NCBI GenBank assembly: GCA_027596945.1
Contig: JADGJH010000026.1
Location: 1 to 37,558, forward strand
Direction: 5' to 3'
Length of the DNA stretch: 37,558 nt
Source: Physocladia obscura
Lineage: Eukaryota > Chytridiomycota > Chytridiomycetes > Chytridiales > Chytriomycetaceae
How positions within the stretch are numbered: position 1 is the stretch's first letter; each line of letters opens with the position of its first letter. A program made the position numbers and the translations under genes. The notes beneath the pieces were generated by a model. It was not told the DNA's origin. It saw nothing but the letters and a program-made list of their open reading frames with translations, and made no database searches. Positions 12,161 to 23,229 of this stretch are shown piece after piece.

Positions 12161-14657
12161 ATGTCACAAAACGCCCGTCTTTCCGCGCTTCAAGAAAACG
12201 TTGACCGTCCTGGCCGAAATATTGACTGGCCCACGATTGGCGACCGCAATTTATACCCCTCAGAAGTTTTTGGCTTAGACGTGTTTGACCGCAAAGCATT
12301 GGCCAACGCGCTTCCAAAGCCAGTTTACCAACGCTTTACAAAGCAAGTTCAGGTGTGTATAATTGTATGATTATATGTGTTTTTGTCACAAGCTTCCTTC
12401 TTATTGTTTTTATGGCGTCTTGAATTGTATAGTAATAAAAGACGCCCAATTATTTTTGAGACAACTTATTAAAAAACAAAAACTTCACAGGGGCGCCAAC
12501 AGCTGGATCGTCAGACCGCTGATGCTGTTGCCCATGCTGCTCGCGTTTGGGCCATGAACAAGTTTGTTTTCACTTTTTATTTTTGTTCCTATTTCGGGAA
12601 TTTACGGGAGCTTACAGGGGTGCGACGCATTTCACTCATTGGTTTCAACCACAAACTGGGACTACCGCAGAAAAACACGACTCATTTTTAACATTGAAAT
12701 CACAAATTGTTTCTGGTCAAGAAGAGGTTGGCTTTCCGGCCAAAACTGTTGAATTATTTTAATTCTTAGTGAAAATATTTTTCAGATTTATGCAATCGAT
12801 GCCTTCTCAGGTGGCCAACTTTTACAGTCTGAGCCTGATGCGTCTTCTTTTCCAAATGGTGGAATTAGAAGCACCTTCGAGGCCCGTGGTTACACCATCT
12901 GGGACACCGTTTCACCAATGTTTATTCGTCGCGGGCCACACGGAACAGCTGTTCTGTACATTCCATCGTGTTTCATCTCGTACAATGGAGAAGCTTTGGA
13001 CGAGAAAACTATTCTCCTTCGTTCCAGCGAAGTATTGTCCAACGCGGCTGTCAAACTTCTTCAAACCCTTGGTGACAATGAAACTAAGCGAGTCACTACT
13101 ACGTTGGGCTGTGAGCAAGAATTTTTCCTCATTGACCGTGCTTTGTACAACTTGCGTCCAGATTTGAAGATTACTGGCCGTACATTGATTGGAGTTCCGC
13201 CGCCAAAGCACCAGCAGCTCGAGGATCACTACTTTGGTCAAATCCCTTCCCGCGTTTTGGCGTGCATTGCTGAAGCTGAATATGAACTTGCTCGTATTGG
13301 TGTTCCCGTGAAAACCAGACATAACGAGGTTGCACCAAATCAGTTCGAAGTGGCTCCAATCTTTGAGGAGGCGTCCATTGCTGTTGATCACAATTTGGCG
13401 ACAATGGAAGTCTTGCATCAAGTTGCTCATCGTCATAAACTCAAGGTTTTGTTCCATGAGAAACCATTCAAGGGAGTGAATGGAAGCGGAAAGCATGCAA
13501 ATTGGTCAATGCAAACAGACTCGGGGGATAATTTGTTGGACCCATCTTCTACTCCAGAGACAAATTATCGTTTCTTGTTGGTTCTTGTTGCAATCCTCGA
13601 TGCTGTTTACAAGCATAGCGGTCTTCTCCGTTCTTCGATTGCCTCCTCATCTAATGAACATCGCCTTGGTGCGAATGAAGCGCCACCTGCAATTGTTTCT
13701 GCGTTCTTAGGTGACCATCTATCTGAAGTTCTGAATGCCATCGAAGAGAAACGTCCAATTGCAGATTTCTCTCAGCCACATCTTCAAACCGTTAGTGTTG
13801 GAGGAACTCAGCTTGATCTAAAAATTTCGACTATGCCTCCAATCTCCAGAGACTTGACTGACCGCAACCGCACCTCCCCTTTCGCCTTTACTGGCAACAA
13901 ATTTGAGTACCGCGCTGTTGGATCTAAACAATCACCTTCCTTTCCAGTGGTTCTTCTCAACTCTGCTGTCTCGAAATCCCTTACTTTGGTCAATGAGGCT
14001 CTGGTTAAGGCTAAAGGGACAAAGGCTTTACCATCAGAGGAAGATATTCTTTCTGTTATTCGTCAATTTACTATCTCATCGAAAAAGATTCGTTTTGAAG
14101 CCAACGGATATTCTGAAGACTGGGTCAAAGAAGCAGAAAAACGTGGTCTTCCAAACATCAAGTCTTGTCCGGAAGCTTTCAAACAGCTTCTTATTCCGGC
14201 CAGCAGAGAGCTTTTGATATCGCAAGGAATTCTCTCTGAATCTGAACTTACTTCTCGCTACCACATTCTCATTGAAAAATATGCAAAAGATTTGCTTATT
14301 GAAGCAAACACTTTGCATTCGTTGGTCACAAATGGAGTGTTGCCCGCCTCGTTCGCCTACCGTAAGGAACTTGCCGACTCCATCAATTCGCAGAAAAACG
14401 TCTCCGTTGATGCAATTCCAGAAAAGAAAGTTCTGAACGTGTTGACCAGGTTTTCAATTGAGTTACAAGAAGCGGACGAAAAGCTTGAGGCGCTTATTAC
14501 GAAGATTGAAGGTTTGCACGAGGAAGCTCAAGCTGTGGCATGTGGCAAGGAGCTCACTGCTGCGATGGAGGAAGTCAGAGAAAAGTCAGATATTCTTGAA
14601 AAGAAAGTTGCCGACAAATACTGGCCTTTCCCCAAGTACACTGAACTTCTCTTTTAA
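12161..14657 (+). CDS. Type III glutamine synthetase (GlnN family)
   Basis: Ligates ammonia to glutamate with ATP to make glutamine, most likely in the cytosol. Four exons (12161-12352, 12491-12561, 12618-12726, 12786-14657) give 747 residues, right for the large GSIII family and about twice a fungal GSII. Diagnostic blocks are GATHFTHWFQPQTGTTAEKH, EPDASSFPNGG, FEARGYTIWD, NEVAPNQFEVAP and a GSGKHANWSM stretch. All are GSIII signatures including the glutamate/ATP-site region. I chose the ATG at 12161 for its context (aacaaaATG). An in-frame start at 12092 would add 23 residues. There is no clear targeting peptide. The gene is divergent from the giant helicase. A GSIII in a fungus is uncommon and worth a phylogeny. 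Confidence 0.93.
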
Positions 14658-14960
14658 GAGAACCATCGAAATCTGAACCTAAGCTTTATTTTATTTTATT
14701 TCGCGGAAAAAAAAAAAAAAAGATTATTTTCATGAAACAAAAATCGAGAGTAAGACATGAAATAATTTTTTGTTGAAAATTGAATCGCATATTGGGTTAA
14801 AATGATCAAAGAGGTAGAAAACCTGCGTGCTCAATTTTGTAATACGTAATATTTAGTACTTGCAATGACAAATTGGTAAAAATTTAATTGTATTGCTTCT
14901 TTATAAAGTTTTTTCTCCTTTTCTATTTTTATGCATTTTTGCAATTGAATTTTCTTCCAG
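14658..14960. other. Intergenic spacer after glutamine synthetase
   Basis: About 300 bp of AT-rich sequence with TTTATTTTATTT and a 15-A run near 14706-14720, probably the 3' end of the upstream transcript and the leader of the deacetylase gene. The TTTCTTCCAG directly before the ATG at 14961 could be an acceptor of a 5'UTR intron. I see no gene or structured RNA. Confidence 0.4.
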
Positions 14961-16609
14961 ATGAGAGTTACTTTGATTTCCGTTATAACTTCAGCATTTG
15001 CCCAGTCAGTCACAAGCACTTCGTAAGCTCTACCACCCAATTAAAATTTTTTAAGTAATCAAATTCTGCCTAATAAGATGCCCGACGGACACGTATGATA
15101 AGATAATTCTGTTTTTGGTGAATATGATGCCAAATTTAAATTCGAAATAGACGATACCCGTCCTGCACAGTTGTTGCAATGGCTACACCTGATACTTACG
15201 CTTCATATCGTGTCCCTGAGCCACCAGTCGTTCCCAAATGGACTGCGTTTGTCAAAAGTTTAAGCAACGAAACCGAATATCCTTGGATTAATGTTGCACC
15301 TTCTCCGAGTACCAACGATGGAGGTGCGACTGGAGGAGCAGCTAATGGTGTGGGCGCAGCTTGGGGAACTGTTGCCAATGCTGCCACTGAGGTTTTCAGT
15401 TGTCCCACTGGGTTTTGGGCTTTGAGGTTCGTATCATCAAAAAAAAATTATTGGATAATTTTTGATAAGGTATTTTTATTTTCAGTTTCGACGACGGTCC
15501 AGTTTTAACTGACCAAGCAATGGCTCTTCTCAAAACCAACGGTGTTGTTGGAACGTTTTTCTTAATTGGATCCAATGTTGTTAACAACGCTACACATGCG
15601 AAGTTTGTCCAGGATTTGTACAACGCAGGACATCAAATTGCTTTGCATACTTGGTACTAAAAATGACACAAAAAAAAAAAAAGATGGTTACTCATTTTAA
15701 TACATCCTAAATTTCAACAGGACTCACAGACAAATCAGTCTGCAAAGTACTGATGAGGTTATTTCTGAGCTGATTTTCAACATATTGTCGATTTACAATG
15801 TTATTGGAAAAGTTCCACGATACTTCCGCCCACCATGTAAGACTTTAAGTGACATCTGGTGTAACAATTTGTAAAACTGAAATCTTTTTTACATATTTTA
15901 TTTAGATTCCGCCATAGATGATCGTGTTCGCTACATTCTTCACTCCATGGGTCTTCGTCCAGTTATTTGGAATATTGAGACTCTGGATGCAGAAATTGTC
16001 ACGCCGCCACAACAGGCGCCATTTGGAATTGACATTGCTGGACAAAACCTCACTGTCCCTCTATCAATTCAACACACTGAAAACAGTTTCAATCAAAAGT
16101 ACGACCCACGTTGGAACTATTTCCCAAGCAGCACACAAATTGGCACGACTGGCCGGTACACTTATGATGGATTCATCTCACTTGAGCACGAAACCACTAA
16201 CACTGAGATTCAAGTTGCGCAAGCGATTGTTCCATTTGCCTTTCAAAGTGGATTAAAGTCTGTCTATGTGAACGAGTGCGATCAAATCCTGCCAAATGCT
16301 TCATTTTATTTGGACGACAACTCTCTTTTGGTTCAGTTCATCAAAAATATAAATCTTCCATTGACAGATGCTGATTATGCCGCCTTTTCTGGATTTTTTC
16401 CTGCTAATCCAGCTGGGGGATCTTCTATTAATGGTGCTCCCACAACGACTGATGGATCTTCGAGTGTTTTTAGTGGCTCAGGCTCCAAGTCCAGCTCTGG
16501 CTCTGGCTCTAGCCCCACTTCATTTACAACTCCGACTGCAAATTCTGGTTCTGTTCATGTTGCTATAACCAGTGCTGCTATAATTGCTTTTTTTGCTTTT
16601 ATTTTCTGA
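14961..16609 (+). CDS. Chitin deacetylase / polysaccharide deacetylase (NodB family), GPI-anchored
   Basis: Removes acetyl groups from cell-wall chitin to give chitosan, acting outside the plasma membrane. Five exons (14961-15022, 15151-15426, 15486-15653, 15721-15836, 15906-16609) encode 441 residues. A signal peptide (MRVTLISVITSAFAQ) is encoded by the tiny first exon. NodB motifs are SFDDGP (metal and base Asp), HTWTHR (metal His pair), RYFRPPY and the SLEHE block holding the last His. The usual W-x-D-x-DW motif is altered to WNIETLD. A Ser/Gly-rich linker and hydrophobic C-terminus (HVAITSAAIIAFFAFIF) form a GPI signal. The PGAP3-type remodelling gene in this window could act on such an anchor, but that is only a pathway link. 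Confidence 0.9.
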
Positions 16610-16749
16610 GTACCCAAGTGAAGGGAAGAAAAGAAAACAATAACAAAAGGAAATGGCTGTTCTGAGTCACAAAGACAATATCTCGTCTGTTTTCCTCATT
16701 ATTTTTTTTCTCCCTTTTATACAAAAAAACCCCCTCCAAAAACACAGAA

Positions 16750-17654
16750 ATGCTTTCCACAACAATCTTGACCAACACCAAGACAGAGTATATGGGCGAT
16801 GACCACACGGAAGCCGTGCGCCATATTCGCGCGCGTTGCAGCTTGGAAGATGCGCTCGCTCAAGGAGGCGTTATCTCATGTGTCACTCCGCATGCCACTG
16901 ACGTATCAAAGGTGACAGTGTTTGTACATGTGAACGGAGCCACGCGTGACGATGATGTCGAAATTGTCTTTTCAAACGTGCGTGCCGACCACGCAGCTCT
17001 GCTGGTTACCGATCAATTGCATGTTTCCAGACAACTTGGAACCCTTGAAGAAGGTGAGAAAAAACAAAAAAATAGTCAGCCACCTCAACAGCAACAAAAC
17101 AAAAAACGAAAACACAAATTGAATATTAATAAAAACAAAACAAACACTCACTACACTCGCCTTACTTGCTCAGCCCTCCTGCACGGAGCTCGTGTTGCTG
17201 AAATTCACAGCCATGAAAACAACAACACTTACTCTGTCAAAGTCCGAGTTGCTGATTCCGTTAGTGGCATGATGTATGGAATGATCTTCACAGGAATTTC
17301 TGCCGACTTGTCCAATAAGCTTGCTGAAAAGTTTCCGCAAATGATGAGAGCAGTCGAAAGATCAAATATTGTGACTACCCACCCTTTGCATTTGGCAGAA
17401 TGTAAAACCTCTCACACAATTGTTTTGATCGTTTTACACTCTTATTAACCGAGTACCATACATATTCTTCAGTGATGCAAGAGCCTGGTTCAGTTATTAC
17501 TGCTTGGCATCCAACCAAGATTGGCACTTACTCTGTGCATGTGACTTGTGCGGACGGCACGTCAAGACAATTTTCTTCTGTCAGTCAAGAGCATATGGCC
17601 ACTTGGGTTCCTGAGTTCCAAGCTGGATCGAAGAAGGAGCAACAACTTGCTTAA
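16750..17654 (+). CDS. Unknown protein made of three similar repeats, one per exon
   Basis: Three exons (16750-17053, 17174-17401, 17473-17654) give 237 residues. I do not recognise the family. Each exon encodes one copy of a roughly 65-75 residue unit: a short helix-like L-x-E-A-L start, a beta-rich core (KVTVFVHVNGAT, TYSVKVRVADS, TYSVHVTCADG) and a closing stretch with Phe and a hydrophobic helix. Both introns are phase 1 and sit at the same place in the repeat (after LEE and after LAE). The beta core resembles an immunoglobulin/filamin-like strand pair, but that is a weak impression. There is no signal peptide or membrane segment, so it is probably cytosolic. An AATAAA lies at 17730-17735. 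Confidence 0.75.
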
Positions 17655-17812
17655 AAAATTTTTTTGATTTTTTTTTTTTTCATCTTTAATCGCCTTTTCA
17701 TCATTATTTTTTATTTTATTTTTGGCAACAATAAAAAAAGGTTCTAAAAAAAATTAAAAAAATCAAAAAAGACAAAAAAAGAAAAGAAAAAATAAGAAAA
17801 AAAATTGAACCT

Positions 17813-18274
17813 ATGGAAACCACTCACATCTTGCAAGTTGCTGGAGCTGTTGGTGGCTGTGCGATAGTCGTTGTCGTTGGTGTTACAGTGGCGAGGTTCA
17901 ACAGGTCAAAAGCTCAACAAACTAATAGCGAAATCTCTGGAATTTCATCCCCTTACACAGTGGTGAAAATGAACCAAGAAATTCAAGCATTACCGTTGCC
18001 GCCATTAACAAAAATAGAGTCTCCTTACCGTGAAACTCCTTCTTCAGCATACAGTAACGCAATGTCAAATGCAACATCAGCAACGTCTGCGACTAGTATA
18101 GACAGCAACAACATTGAAACGCCATACACAACTCTTCCGATGGGAGGATTTCATCGCGAAAGTTTAAGACCAATGGCAGAAGTGGAGACAACGGAGCAAG
18201 GCAGCTATTTGATTTCCGTTCAGCCAGAGACCGGAACATCCACGAAATTGCTTTCATCTTTGATCCAAAAATAA
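17813..18274 (+). CDS. Small single-pass membrane protein with (S/T)PY repeats
   Basis: A single-exon gene of 153 residues that I do not recognise. After a short polar start, residues 8-28 form a hydrophobic segment (LQVAGAVGGCAIVVVVGVTVA) followed by Arg/Lys, predicting a single pass with the tail inside. The tail is Ser/Thr-rich and holds three SPY/TPY motifs (SPYTVV, SPYRETP, TPYTTLP), possible phosphorylation or docking sites. There is no cleavable signal peptide. It stands alone between two short spacers. A coding assignment rests on length, amino-acid bias and codon use only. Confidence 0.6.
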   Translation: METTHILQVAGAVGGCAIVVVVGVTVARFNRSKAQQTNSEISGISSPYTVVKMNQEIQALPLPPLTKIESPYRETPSSAYSNAMSNATSATSATSIDSNNIETPYTTLPMGGFHRESLRPMAEVETTEQGSYLISVQPETGTSTKLLSSLIQK

Positions 18275-18386
18275 GGATTTGTTTTTGTAGGTATTTATAC
18301 GAATAAAAACAAAAGGTTCTGTGAAGTGAACTTTTTTCTTCAATAAAGCAATGGACATTTCAAATTGGATTTGAAAGGAAGGAAAA

Positions 18387-20082
18387 ATGACAGTTGGGCT
18401 GAAAATCCGGGTTCCCAGTGGCGAAATACTTACGCTGCAAGTCGAAGCTGACTCGACTTTCGGCGCGCTAAAGGAATCAATCGCACCAATGGTTGGCATT
18501 GCTGCAGCGGAGATGCGCGTTGTTTGTGCCGGGCGTATTCTGAAGAACGATGAGTCCATCCTATCAGACATGGGGCTCGCGGAAGGTTCAACATTGCACG
18601 TAGTCAAGATGGTGACTGTGTTGTTTATCTGTTTATCTTATCTTTTCTTCTTTGTTACCTTGTTTGTTTTATTTGTTGGTTACTTGTTTCTTTGCTAATA
18701 AATCCCATCTCCAACAATCAAATAGGCTTCAAATTCCGCCATTCCCACTTCGCCGGCTGCTGCTTCTCCAGCCGCTATGGCTGCTTCTCCTCTTGGCGGT
18801 GGTGGTCGTAACAGTGGCGTCCCTGGAATGCCTGGTGCCAGCGAAATGCGTCAGATGATGAACAACCCCATCATGCAAAGATTGTTTGACAATCCTGATC
18901 TAATGGCTGCAATAATGGAAGCTGATCCGCGAATGCGTGCTATGGCGGAAGAGAATCCTGAAATTCGTCGAATGATTCGCGATCCTGCGTTTTTGAGACA
19001 AATGAGTAGTGCTATGAGGAACCCAAACTTGGTAAATTTTCAATTTCGCGTTTTTCTTTCTTTGTTTTTGTATATATTTTCATTGTTTCAACCCGGTATT
19101 CATCTGATGACGGCGTTGGTTTCTATTTGTGATCAGATGGACGAGATGATGAGAAATCAAGATCGTTCCTTGAGTAATATCGAATCTCTTCCTGGCGGTA
19201 TGGCTGCCTTGTCTTCTATGTATCAAACGATGGAAAGATCGGAAAGAGCCGGTGCGCCTGTTGCACCTACGGTTACCGACGAGTCGAATCGGCGTTTCGC
19301 TGAACGTATTGGAGCGAATTTGGAAACAAATTCGGGTGAAGGTCCGAATGACAGTGCCCTGCCAAATCCGTGGGCTGTACCTTCGTCGCCTGCGTTAAAT
19401 GCATCAAGCTCCAACCGTTTGCCTGGTTAGTTTTTTTTATTGATGTTGAAAGTGAATGTTAAATGTTTCAATTTAAGGTGGTGCCACTAATCCCTTGATC
19501 GGAGGTGGATTCAATCCGCTCGGATTTCCCTTGGTAAATTTTATATTGCTCGTGTATTCATTTCTGTGTATTAAATCAATTATCTAGACAAATCAAGGAG
19601 CTTCTGGAACTGTTCAATCGAATGCCATTCCTGGATCGGCACCACCTCTAAACCCATTTGCTGGTCTATTTGGTGCCGGCTTTGGAGTACCACCATCACC
19701 AACAAATACCACAGGTTTGGCTGCTCCAGATGCCAACGCTCGCAACCAACAAATGGCACAACAGTTGCAAATGTTGTTGCAAATTCAGCAACTACAGCAA
19801 CTCATGCAAAATCCAAACTCCATACAATCGCCATCCCAACAACAATCAGCAGGCTTTAACCCCCTTATGGTGAACCCTTTTGCTTTTATACCACCTCCAG
19901 GATCCGGAACGTCATCAGTAGCAAATCCCGCTGCTCCAGCCGTCCCCCCAGAGGAACGGTTCAAAGATCAATTGGCAAGTATGGCAGAATTGGGATTCAC
20001 AGATACTCAGAAAAATATTCGTGCATTACTGGCTGCTGGTGGAAATGTTGAGGCTGCAATCAACTATTTGTTCGATATTTGA
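18387..20082 (+). CDS. Ubiquilin / Dsk2-type UBL-UBA shuttle protein
   Basis: Carries ubiquitinated proteins to the proteasome. Five exons (18387-18611, 18726-19031, 19137-19425, 19478-19533, 19588-20082) encode 456 residues. The N-terminal ubiquitin-like domain fills exactly exon 1 (75 residues; VCAGRILKNDESILSD). Met/Asn-rich STI1-type segments follow (MMNNPIMQRLFDNPDLM, NPNLMDEMMRNQDRSLSNIE). A Gln-rich linker leads to a C-terminal UBA domain (MAELGFTDTQKNIRALLAAG..INYLF). The domain order and length fit fungal Dsk2 and animal ubiquilins. An AATAAA is at 20095-20100. The next gene starts only 42 bp downstream. Confidence 0.93.
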
Positions 20083-20124
20083 AAACCCGAAAAAAATAAA
20101 AAATAAGAAAAAATTAAAGTAGAA

Positions 20125-23100
20125 ATGAGCGCCGATGCTGGAAAACTATCCATCAATAACATCAACGTTGAAGGAACTCGAAGAACGGACGATACATCGC
20201 TTCGATCTGACCAAGATAATCTCGAAACGTTGTCAAAATTAGAGAATGTTATGGCGAGAGAAACAAAATCTTCAAAGATCATCAAACATGGTTTGATCAA
20301 TGTTTTCGCCAACTCATTTTCATGAGGACGCACTTTCTCGATTATCTCAATTGATCTTATTTTATGCTTTCACTACATTTAGTTATGTGCGTCACTTTTC
20401 ACCATAGGTTTGACTCTAATATACACATCAACGTTTTTTTCTAAAAATATCCACCTTTGTCGTAGAAACGGCCCACAGGTTAAACTTCTTGTCGTAACGA
20501 AATATTGACAATAAAGTTGATCTGATCTTTCTCCTACATTTTCCAGGTTGAATACATGACGCCACCATTTCCTGGACGCGAAGCGATGATAGAGTCATTC
20601 GAAATTGACGGTAGTCGAACCGCTGTTGGATTGCCTGACGAATGGTCTTTTTTGGTGAGATAAAGACTTGTCTTTCTTATTTCTCATGTATCATATCATC
20701 AGCCATTCTTGTGTCTTCCAGACGGCGCGCATGGTGAGACAAAATTATTGACAAAAAAAAATGATTAATTGAAAAATTAATTAATTTAATCACTCCTTTT
20801 ATTTTGATTTTTTATATTTTATTTTATTTTAAGCTAGTGAAGAAGAATTTATTTGTAAGTTTTTTATTGGATATTTTTCTATCCTAAGTTTCTTAAATAA
20901 TTGCAGACTTTCATCTACCGCCTGTTTCTGGATGGGGACAAGAATATTCAAGCACACTATTCGGCCTTGCGTGCTTCCGTCAGATTCCCGCTTCTGTTGG
21001 TTTTTGTTTTTTTGTTTTTTTGTTTNNNNNNNNNNTTTTTGCATATATTTTTTTTTTTCCTCAATGGAAAAATCAGGAATTACTCGTAAAAACTGCCGAT
21101 ATTACGCGCAGTACTGTGCAAAAAGCTTTAGTTGTTCTTGCAACCGAGGTGAATTTTTAATGCTGCTATTCTTACTGCAAATTATTATTGATATTTCAGA
21201 AAAAAAAAGCCAGTACTAGGATCGGTTCGGACAAAGCTGGGCCTTGTTACACAAGCTTTTTTTGGACAACGAGATTTTTCAAAAATGGACATTGTAGAGG
21301 TTATTTTTTCTTCTTCTCCCCCCAATCCCGTTTAATTGTGTTGATTTAGACTCTATATGCGAGTTTGGATGTATCAATGCATAGACCTATTTCAGATTCA
21401 ACATTATATTCTGGTTTGAAGGTTCATCTCACTGCTAAGTTATTTGCTTATTGCCCTTATTTTTACCAGGGATTTCGTTGCGGGAACTTGTCAACACATT
21501 CAAACAAAAAACTCTACAACTATTCAAACTTTTGTTACTTGAAAAACGCGTTCTTTTCTACGGGCCGAAAGTTGAAGCCTTGTCGTCATATCAGTATAGT
21601 TTGATTTCGCTTATGCCCGACTTGCTAAGGCATTTACACGACGTTGGTGCACCAATTCTAGTATATTCACAGGAGAATTCCGTGAGTCTATCTGAAACTG
21701 ATGCAGCTGATTCGTTTCGAAGAAAGCTAGCTAGCTTGGGACTTCCGTTGAAAGTTTTCGGAGAGGTTTTTGCAGTATTATGTTTTCTCTGAGATTTTCC
21801 GCGATTTTTATTTTGTTTTTCTCAGGGTGCATTTTTCCAACCATATATTCCATTACAACAAATCGATGTGCTTATGTCTCCGGAAACCAAATCTTATTTA
21901 GTTGGAACTAGCAACTCAATATTTTTACATAATAAGCATGCCGCTATTGATGCAATTGTGAATGTATATCGTTTTTTCCTTTATTTCGTTGTTTTTTATC
22001 TCACACTTCTTTTGTGTGGTAGTGTGAAAAGGGAACCATCGAAGTCATAGATCCGGTTTTAATCAGCGCTATGCAATTAACTTCTGCCGACAAACGCTTT
22101 ATCGATGGTTATTGCTTTATTTTATTTTATTCAAACAGAAAAATTCACACGCATTTCAGAAATTTCAAAAATAGTTACAAGCACATGGACTCAAGAAGGT
22201 GATAGAAAAAAAATATAATGTATGTATTCTTACCCAAAATTTTTAAACAGATGATCCGACTTTGAACCAACAAATGGAATATGAAGGGAGTGACGAAGAT
22301 ATTCGGACACGTTTTGAATCCTATTTATTCTCATTTCTGGTATCTGCAAAATTGACTTTGTTTCCTATCGAAATATCTCCTGTTTTACCAGATCAAGTTC
22401 CCGCAAAATGTAATATTTCTGAGTTGACTTTTATAGAGCTGACTTTTTATTTTTCAGCAAAGGATTATCTGTCAGATTTCAATCAAACTTGGGTGAAATT
22501 GTGGCAAAAAACAAACAATTTTAAAATTTGGAATGAACATACACACAATGATCAGATAAGCTGCGTAGGAATGTGAGAAAATTTTCCTATTTTTTCTTGT
22601 TAATGATTCATCTTTTTTTAAATGTTTTATTTGTTATTTGATTTTCTGATAAAGTAGAGGACCAGGGCATCTGAAAGAAGTTCCAAGCGCAATTTCAATG
22701 ATGTCAGCTCAACTTCAACAATTCTCTTGGTCCACAGTCATCCCACCACAGACAGTAACTAAAGCAATAAGTACCGCGACGGCCACTGCTGATTCTGTCA
22801 AATTTGCGGTTGTGACGGCTGCAGAATCACAGCAAGCCAAAAATTTGCAAAGTTTGTTCTTGAAATTTATTTTTTGGTGATTGAGTCAAATAATCGATTA
22901 AATAAGGCGGTGCGAGCCAAATGATCGCTAGTGTTTCAGGATGGATGCGAAAGCGTGAATGGAGTTCTTCGAGCAGTACAAGGTCCAGTGACGTGCTCAA
23001 TGCTGCTTTATCCTCTCCAGACATTAAGCAATCGCAGACAATCGAAACAGTGGAAGAAACGAACGAGAATGAAAAAGGACCCAGCAATCCAAGTGTTGGA

Positions 23101-23175
23101 ACCGAAGAAGCTTTTGTCGTTGTGAAAAAAGATGATATAGTTGAAGACTTTCAAGAAGTTTCGTTTCGTTCATAA
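20125..23175 (+). CDS. AVL9: Late secretory pathway protein AVL9 (DENN-related)
   Basis: AVL9 proteins act in exit of cargo from the Golgi and belong to the DENN-like group. I resolve 18 exons: 20125-20290, 20383-20407, 20466-20478, 20547-20654, 20703-20733, 20834-20854, 20907-20995, 21077-21148, 21210-21299, 21350-21413, 21470-21765, 21826-21963, 22023-22107, 22160-22198, 22251-22409, 22458-22572, 22658-22851 and 22907-23175, giving 657 residues. Family blocks are HHRNGPQVEYMTPPFPG, LPDEWSFLPFLCLPDGAH, YFHLPPVSGWGQEYSST, TADITRSTVQKALVVL, KLGLVTQAFFGQRDFS and LFKLLLLEKRVLFYGP. Exons of 13, 21, 25 and 31 nt are unusually small. One intron contains the 10-N gap. The acceptor before 21210 is poor (a nine-A run then G). 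An AATAAA lies at 23184-23189. Confidence 0.88.
21026..21035. other. Assembly gap of 10 N
   Basis: Ten Ns inside a T-rich AVL9 intron (20996-21076), with a GTTTTTTTGTTT run on the left and a T run on the right. The round number suggests a scaffold join or masked homopolymer of unknown true length. Coding sequence on both sides joins in frame, so no exon appears lost. Confidence 0.95.
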
Positions 23176-23229
23176 TCCACAAAAATAAATTTTCGATTTC
23201 CTCTACCAAAAAAAAGAGAAACAGAAATC

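Noticed and set aside
12912..13496. Minus-strand reading frame inside glutamine synthetase
   Set aside because: The plus strand is a near-perfect GSIII domain; the antisense frame has no recognisable content.
14706..14720. Poly-A run as a sign of a retroposed gene copy
   Set aside because: It follows an intron-containing gene and has no target-site duplication; it is simply AT-rich 3' sequence.
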